Under the pieces are notes generated by a model. The model saw only the letters and a list, made by a program, of their open reading frames with translations, searched no databases and was not told the origin of the DNA. A program made the translations under genes and the position numbers. From Syntrophobacterales bacterium (GTDB lineage Bacteria > Desulfobacterota > Syntrophorhabdia > Syntrophorhabdales > WCHB1-27), in the NCBI GenBank assembly GCA_017881765.1, contig JADGQN010000191.1, forward strand, positions 1-8,592: a stretch of DNA of 8,592 bases, in the 5' to 3' direction. Position 1 is the stretch's first letter. The number at the start of each line of letters is the position of its first letter. Of this stretch, positions 5,603 to 8,592 are shown piece after piece.

Positions 5603-5671
5603 GAGGGCAAGTAAAAAGCTCCAGATGCGAGGCGCAGGCAACGACGCAGATGGACTTTTGACGAAGCCCTC
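5603..5671. repeat. Second, unrelated palindromic element overlapping the Pat-like stop codon
   Basis: GAGGGC (5603-5608) and GCCCTC (5666-5671) bound a 69-bp imperfect inverted repeat. Allowing single-base gaps, about 17 of 21 positions pair, including an A-run (AGTAAAAAGCTCCA on one arm, TGGACTTTTGACG on the other). On the reverse strand the core reads AAAAGTCCATCTGCGTCGTT. My impression is that this type of sequence recurs as intergenic repeats in Desulfobacterota genomes, but that is from memory. The element's right end covers two bases of the TGA stop (5670-5672, reverse strand) of the Pat-like gene. As transcript this would give an A/U-containing stem, a plausible terminator for the reverse-strand operon. 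Confidence 0.5.
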
Positions 5672-8318
5672 ATTCTAATCGGAGTACTATCCTGCTCACC
5701 CCTTCCGGCATCAGTTTCCGTTTAAAGCCCAAACTTCTGCATAGCTCGATCATACGGTCATTGTCCGAGAGTACAACGCCCTCAATCTCTTCAAGCCCTT
5801 TTTCCTGACCTATTCCTATCAGCACATCGATCAGCTTATAGCCCAGGCCCTTTCCCTGGAACTCATCGTGCACCAAAACGGCGAACTCCCCGCTTCTGAA
5901 GTCGGGCTGTATGATGAGCCTCCCGATACCGATGATACGCTTTTTTTCAGGGATTATTGCGACGATCGCCACTTCCCTCTCGTAATCTATATTGCAAAAC
6001 CTGACAAGTGTTTCGTGGGTCCAGGTCTTTATCGGGCTGAAGAACCTCTGTCTCAAGGTAAGTTCGGAAAGGGTGGTAAGCATATCGTGTTCTAACGGCT
6101 CATCTTCTGGCCTGATAGGTCTCAGGGTCACATCGGTTCCGTCCTTAAGCGTCCAGTGCGTTGTGTAGCGGGTGGGGTAGGGTGTAATCACCAGGTGCGG
6201 GTATTGGGTTGTGTCCGGGGTTGGTATAGCTTCAATGGTTATGCCGGCAGCCAATACAAGGATTTTGCCCTCGACAACGGCCATCGGGTCTATTTCAATG
6301 AAGGTAATTTCAGGGAAGTCGGCAATCAGATTGGAGATGCTGACGAGTATTTGCTCCAGCTGCTTGATGTCCGCGGGCTGCCTTCCGTGATACCCTTGCA
6401 GTACCTCGTGCGCCTTCGTTTCTTCGATAAGCCTGTGCGCCAGCGTCTGGTTCAACGGAGGAAGGGCAATCGAGTAGTCATGAAAGAGATCGTAGCCCAT
6501 ACCCCCTGTCCCGAACAGCATAACCATGCCGAATTCCTGGTGCCTCTCCGCGAGAAGGATCAGCTGGTATCCCACGCTCCACAACATCTTCTGAACCGTG
6601 ATTGAATAAACCTGTCGGTCCGCATCCGCATCGTCTTCGATTGATTTCTTGAGTGCATCAAAGGCAGACCGGAGCCCGTCTTCTGAGGCCACGCCGAGAG
6701 AGGTGCGCATCCCGCCCTTCCGGGCCGATATCCCTGTCATAAGCTTCAAGACCACGGGGTAGCCCAGCTCTTCCGCCTTCTTGAGTGCTTCTTCTTCGGT
6801 GATGACCGTGTAGGCCGGAACGACGGGAACCCCATAATCCCGGAGGAGATCCAAGGACTGCTCAGCCGTAAGCATCTTCGGGCCTTGCGCGGTTTCCTTG
6901 CGCATGAGTGTTTTTAAGCTGTACTTGGAAGGTGCCAGCTCCAGCGGAAGTTCCTCCGGCGTCTCATACAGGAGTTCAAGGTTCCTCTTGTAGTGATACA
7001 TCTGGAGGTACGTCTTAACCGCTTCTTCAGGAGTGCCATACGTTGGCACATTGTTCGCGATCAGCAGACGTGCACCCTCCCTGCTTGAGTGGCCGCCCAT
7101 CATCGCGGCAAGAACGGGCTTTGACACGCCTTTGCTCATGGTAACCATTGCGTTTGCCAGCTCTACAGGCGTTACCAGGGCACGGGGCAGGTGTATCACC
7201 AGCAGGGCATCAACGCCGGGATCCTTCAGACAACAGCGTATAGCTGTTTCATAGTGCTGCAGATCGGCGTCGACCGGCAGGGCTACGGGGTTCCCCCTGG
7301 TCCAGTGCGGCAAGGCTGCGTCCAGCTCTTGCATGCACTTTTCAGAGAGTTGGGCCAGCTCTCCCCCCTGTTCCAGGAGCGCATCCTTCGCCATGAGCCC
7401 GGCGGTGCTTGCATTGGTGACGACGGCGAGACGCGGCCCCTGCGGCAGACGCGCCGCGTCAAGCACCTGGGCTGCATTAAATAAGTCCGCGGCCTCCTTT
7501 ACCCTGAGAAGACCGACTCTCTTAAAGGCAGCATCATAGACAAGATCGTTCATTTCCAGAGGGGGATCTGTCCGCTTGCGAGGGAGTTCCAGCCTTCCTG
7601 GTTTTAGGACGATTATGGGTTTGCTGCGCGCAAAGCCCCGGGCGGCGCTCATAAATTTTCGGGCATTCACGATCTGCTCCATGTCGAGCAGGATGCTTCT
7701 TGTCTCGTAATCGTCCCCTACGAAGTCGATAAGGTCCCCGAAATCGATATCAGTCATAGACCCGAGAGAGACGAAGAGGCTGAAGCCGACATGGGCCTCG
7801 CGTGCCCATTCGAGCACGGCGTCACCGAGTTGGCCGCTCTGCGAGATAAAAGCAATGTTGCCCGGCGTAGGGTCTACCTTGATGAGGGAAGCATTGAGAC
7901 CGGTAGAAGGCCTGATGATGCCAAGAGAGCCGGGTCCGAGCAGCCTCACGTTGAAAAGCCGGCTCGTGGCATGAAGGCGTTCCTCCAGCTGTCTGCCTGC
8001 CTCACCCAGTTCTGCGAAGCCCGCTGAGATGACGACTGCACCCTGAATGCCCGCCTCGCCGCATTCTGCTACGACGGCGGGTACAAGCTCAGCCCGCACG
8101 GCGATGACGGCCAGGTCGGGTTTCTGGGGAAGGGCGCCTACGGCGGGATAGCAGTCTAAGCCCAGAGCAGCTTTTGCGTTTGGATTTACCGCGAATACTT
8201 TTTGCTTTCCTGACCGCAGAAGATTTTCGAGAATAAAGCGGCCAACCGACGCGTCCCTCTCTGTCGCGCCTATGAGAGCGACACTCTTCGGATCAAACAT
8301 CCCAGTCAAACTCTGCAC
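5670..8318 (-). CDS. Pat/PatZ-like protein: NDP-forming acyl-CoA synthetase scaffold (alpha+beta) fused to C-terminal GNAT acetyltransferase
   Basis: At 882 aa it is close to the length of E. coli PatZ (YfiQ). Domain order: CoA-binding Rossmann domain about 5-130 (VALIGATERDASVG; LLGPGSLGIIRP 127-136); succinyl-CoA-ligase-like flavodoxin domains about 150-450 (FISQSGQLG 157-165); ATP-grasp beta part about 480-695; GNAT about 727-880, with the acetyl-CoA loop QGKGLG at 821-826 and a likely catalytic Glu811 in GEFAVLV. The phosphorylated His of active ADP-forming enzymes, in a SHTG-type motif after the KSGR stretch, is absent: the region reads VLKPGRLELPRKRTDPPLEMN (about 237-257). The HK pair of the ATP-grasp part is replaced by SARKGG (531-536). 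This fits a protein lysine acetyltransferase that has lost the ligase reaction and may sense CoA or acetyl-CoA. Annotation pipelines would call it acetate-CoA ligase (ADP-forming). The start is GTG 8318 with GGAGAG very close (about 3 nt); TTG 8309 or ATG 8300 are alternatives. It lies 10 bp after the MTH1187-like gene, in one operon. Confidence 0.9.
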   Translation of the reverse strand: MQSLTGMFDPKSVALIGATERDASVGRFILENLLRSGKQKVFAVNPNAKAALGLDCYPAVGALPQKPDLAVIAVRAELVPAVVAECGEAGIQGAVVISAGFAELGEAGRQLEERLHATSRLFNVRLLGPGSLGIIRPSTGLNASLIKVDPTPGNIAFISQSGQLGDAVLEWAREAHVGFSLFVSLGSMTDIDFGDLIDFVGDDYETRSILLDMEQIVNARKFMSAARGFARSKPIIVLKPGRLELPRKRTDPPLEMNDLVYDAAFKRVGLLRVKEAADLFNAAQVLDAARLPQGPRLAVVTNASTAGLMAKDALLEQGGELAQLSEKCMQELDAALPHWTRGNPVALPVDADLQHYETAIRCCLKDPGVDALLVIHLPRALVTPVELANAMVTMSKGVSKPVLAAMMGGHSSREGARLLIANNVPTYGTPEEAVKTYLQMYHYKRNLELLYETPEELPLELAPSKYSLKTLMRKETAQGPKMLTAEQSLDLLRDYGVPVVPAYTVITEEEALKKAEELGYPVVLKLMTGISARKGGMRTSLGVASEDGLRSAFDALKKSIEDDADADRQVYSITVQKMLWSVGYQLILLAERHQEFGMVMLFGTGGMGYDLFHDYSIALPPLNQTLAHRLIEETKAHEVLQGYHGRQPADIKQLEQILVSISNLIADFPEITFIEIDPMAVVEGKILVLAAGITIEAIPTPDTTQYPHLVITPYPTRYTTHWTLKDGTDVTLRPIRPEDEPLEHDMLTTLSELTLRQRFFSPIKTWTHETLVRFCNIDYEREVAIVAIIPEKKRIIGIGRLIIQPDFRSGEFAVLVHDEFQGKGLGYKLIDVLIGIGQEKGLEEIEGVVLSDNDRMIELCRSLGFKRKLMPEGVSRIVLRLE

Positions 8319-8328
8319 ATTCTCTCCG

Positions 8329-8592
8329 TCAAGAGCTTTTCAACTTCTTTCCAACACGCTTCTCCACGGATTCGATCTTGTGGGTAAGCCCGTTCTTTCT
8401 ACCCTTTCGAATATCCAGTTTTGCCGACACGTAAACCCGGTTGCAGTCCGGTTCTACGCGTTTATAGGCTTCGCTCAAGATACGCAACGCCTCATCCAAG
8501 GTTTCCGTCTCTATGATGGTTCCCATCGGTGTGAGGCGGTACGACACGCCGCTGCCGTCGATGAAGGTCAAAATGCGGCCTACATAGGCGCT
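8329..8592 (-). CDS. MTH1187/YkoF-family thiamine-binding-like protein, 5'-truncated
   Basis: The frame is open to the right edge, so the N-terminus is missing; about 87 residues remain, against about 100 for complete members. The visible sequence has the family pattern: SAYVGRILTFIDGSGVSYRLTPMGT, then ETETLDEALRILSEAYKRV, then RVYVSAKLDIRKGR and a final IESVEKRVGKKL. The family (MTH1187, formerly DUF77) has a ferredoxin-like fold, forms oligomers and is linked by related YkoF to binding thiamine or its pyrimidine moiety; many members have no proven role. An apparent internal TTG at 8571 is not the start, because family residues continue upstream. It is the promoter-proximal gene of the visible reverse-strand operon, and its TGA (8329-8331) lies 10 bp before the GTG of the Pat-like gene. 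Confidence 0.82.
   Translation of the reverse strand, partial: SAYVGRILTFIDGSGVSYRLTPMGTIIETETLDEALRILSEAYKRVEPDCNRVYVSAKLDIRKGRKNGLTHKIESVEKRVGKKLKSS

Noticed and set aside
5404..5673. Reverse-strand 89-codon frame starting with an ATGA overlap at the Pat-like stop
   Set aside because: It runs straight through both palindromic elements, has an Arg-rich low-information composition and matches no family; it is a by-product of the repeats.

Overview
This window looks like about 8.6 kb of chromosome from a bacterium of moderate GC. The gene content suggests a Desulfobacterota (Deltaproteobacteria)-like anaerobe, possibly of a syntrophic lineage: a UxaA-type sugar-acid dehydratase, a fused NDP-forming acyl-CoA synthetase/GNAT protein, a hybrid-kinase-style receiver, an MTH1187-type protein and several intergenic inverted-repeat elements. 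The taxon is an inference from family recognition only; there is no rRNA or other marker. No tRNA, rRNA, CRISPR array, prophage or complete insertion sequence was seen.

Layout. Positions 2-418 (+) hold the C-terminal end of a UxaA-family dehydratase cut by the left edge. Positions 419-937 are non-coding: a solitary repeat arm directly after the uxaA-like stop, a 134-bp inverted-repeat element (529-662), a short reverse-strand protein-like stretch, and a good sigma70-type promoter (768-796) leading into a large secreted-protein gene (975-2861, +). The natural start of that gene is probably the ATG at 938, which one extra A puts out of frame. A single-domain response regulator (2940-3413, +) follows. 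Convergent to it is an SDR oxidoreductase (3487-4284, -). Divergent from the SDR is a DUF2156 (GNAT-fold) protein (4482-5390, +). The 3' ends of that gene and of the next one meet across two different palindromic elements (5390-5519 and 5603-5671). The right third is a reverse-strand operon: an MTH1187/YkoF-type thiamine-binding-like gene (5'-truncated at the right edge) followed after 10 bp by an 882-aa Pat/PatZ-like protein (5670-8318, -).

The genes do not form one obvious pathway. The best functional unit is the MTH1187-like/Pat-like pair. The Pat-like protein keeps the whole acyl-CoA-synthetase scaffold plus a C-terminal acetyltransferase. It lacks the phosphorylatable His of the alpha part and the His of the ATP-grasp part, as expected for a CoA-sensing protein lysine acetyltransferase rather than a working ADP-forming acetate-CoA ligase.

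The most unusual signal is the MITE-like family. Two copies have 19-bp terminal inverted repeats (one perfect) and are each flanked by a matching 3-bp TNA direct repeat (TTA/TTA and TGA/TGA). In the second copy the duplicated TGA is the stop codon of the upstream gene. The solitary arm likewise abuts an in-frame TAA. This suggests an element that targets TNA, and therefore can land in stop codons without harming the gene.
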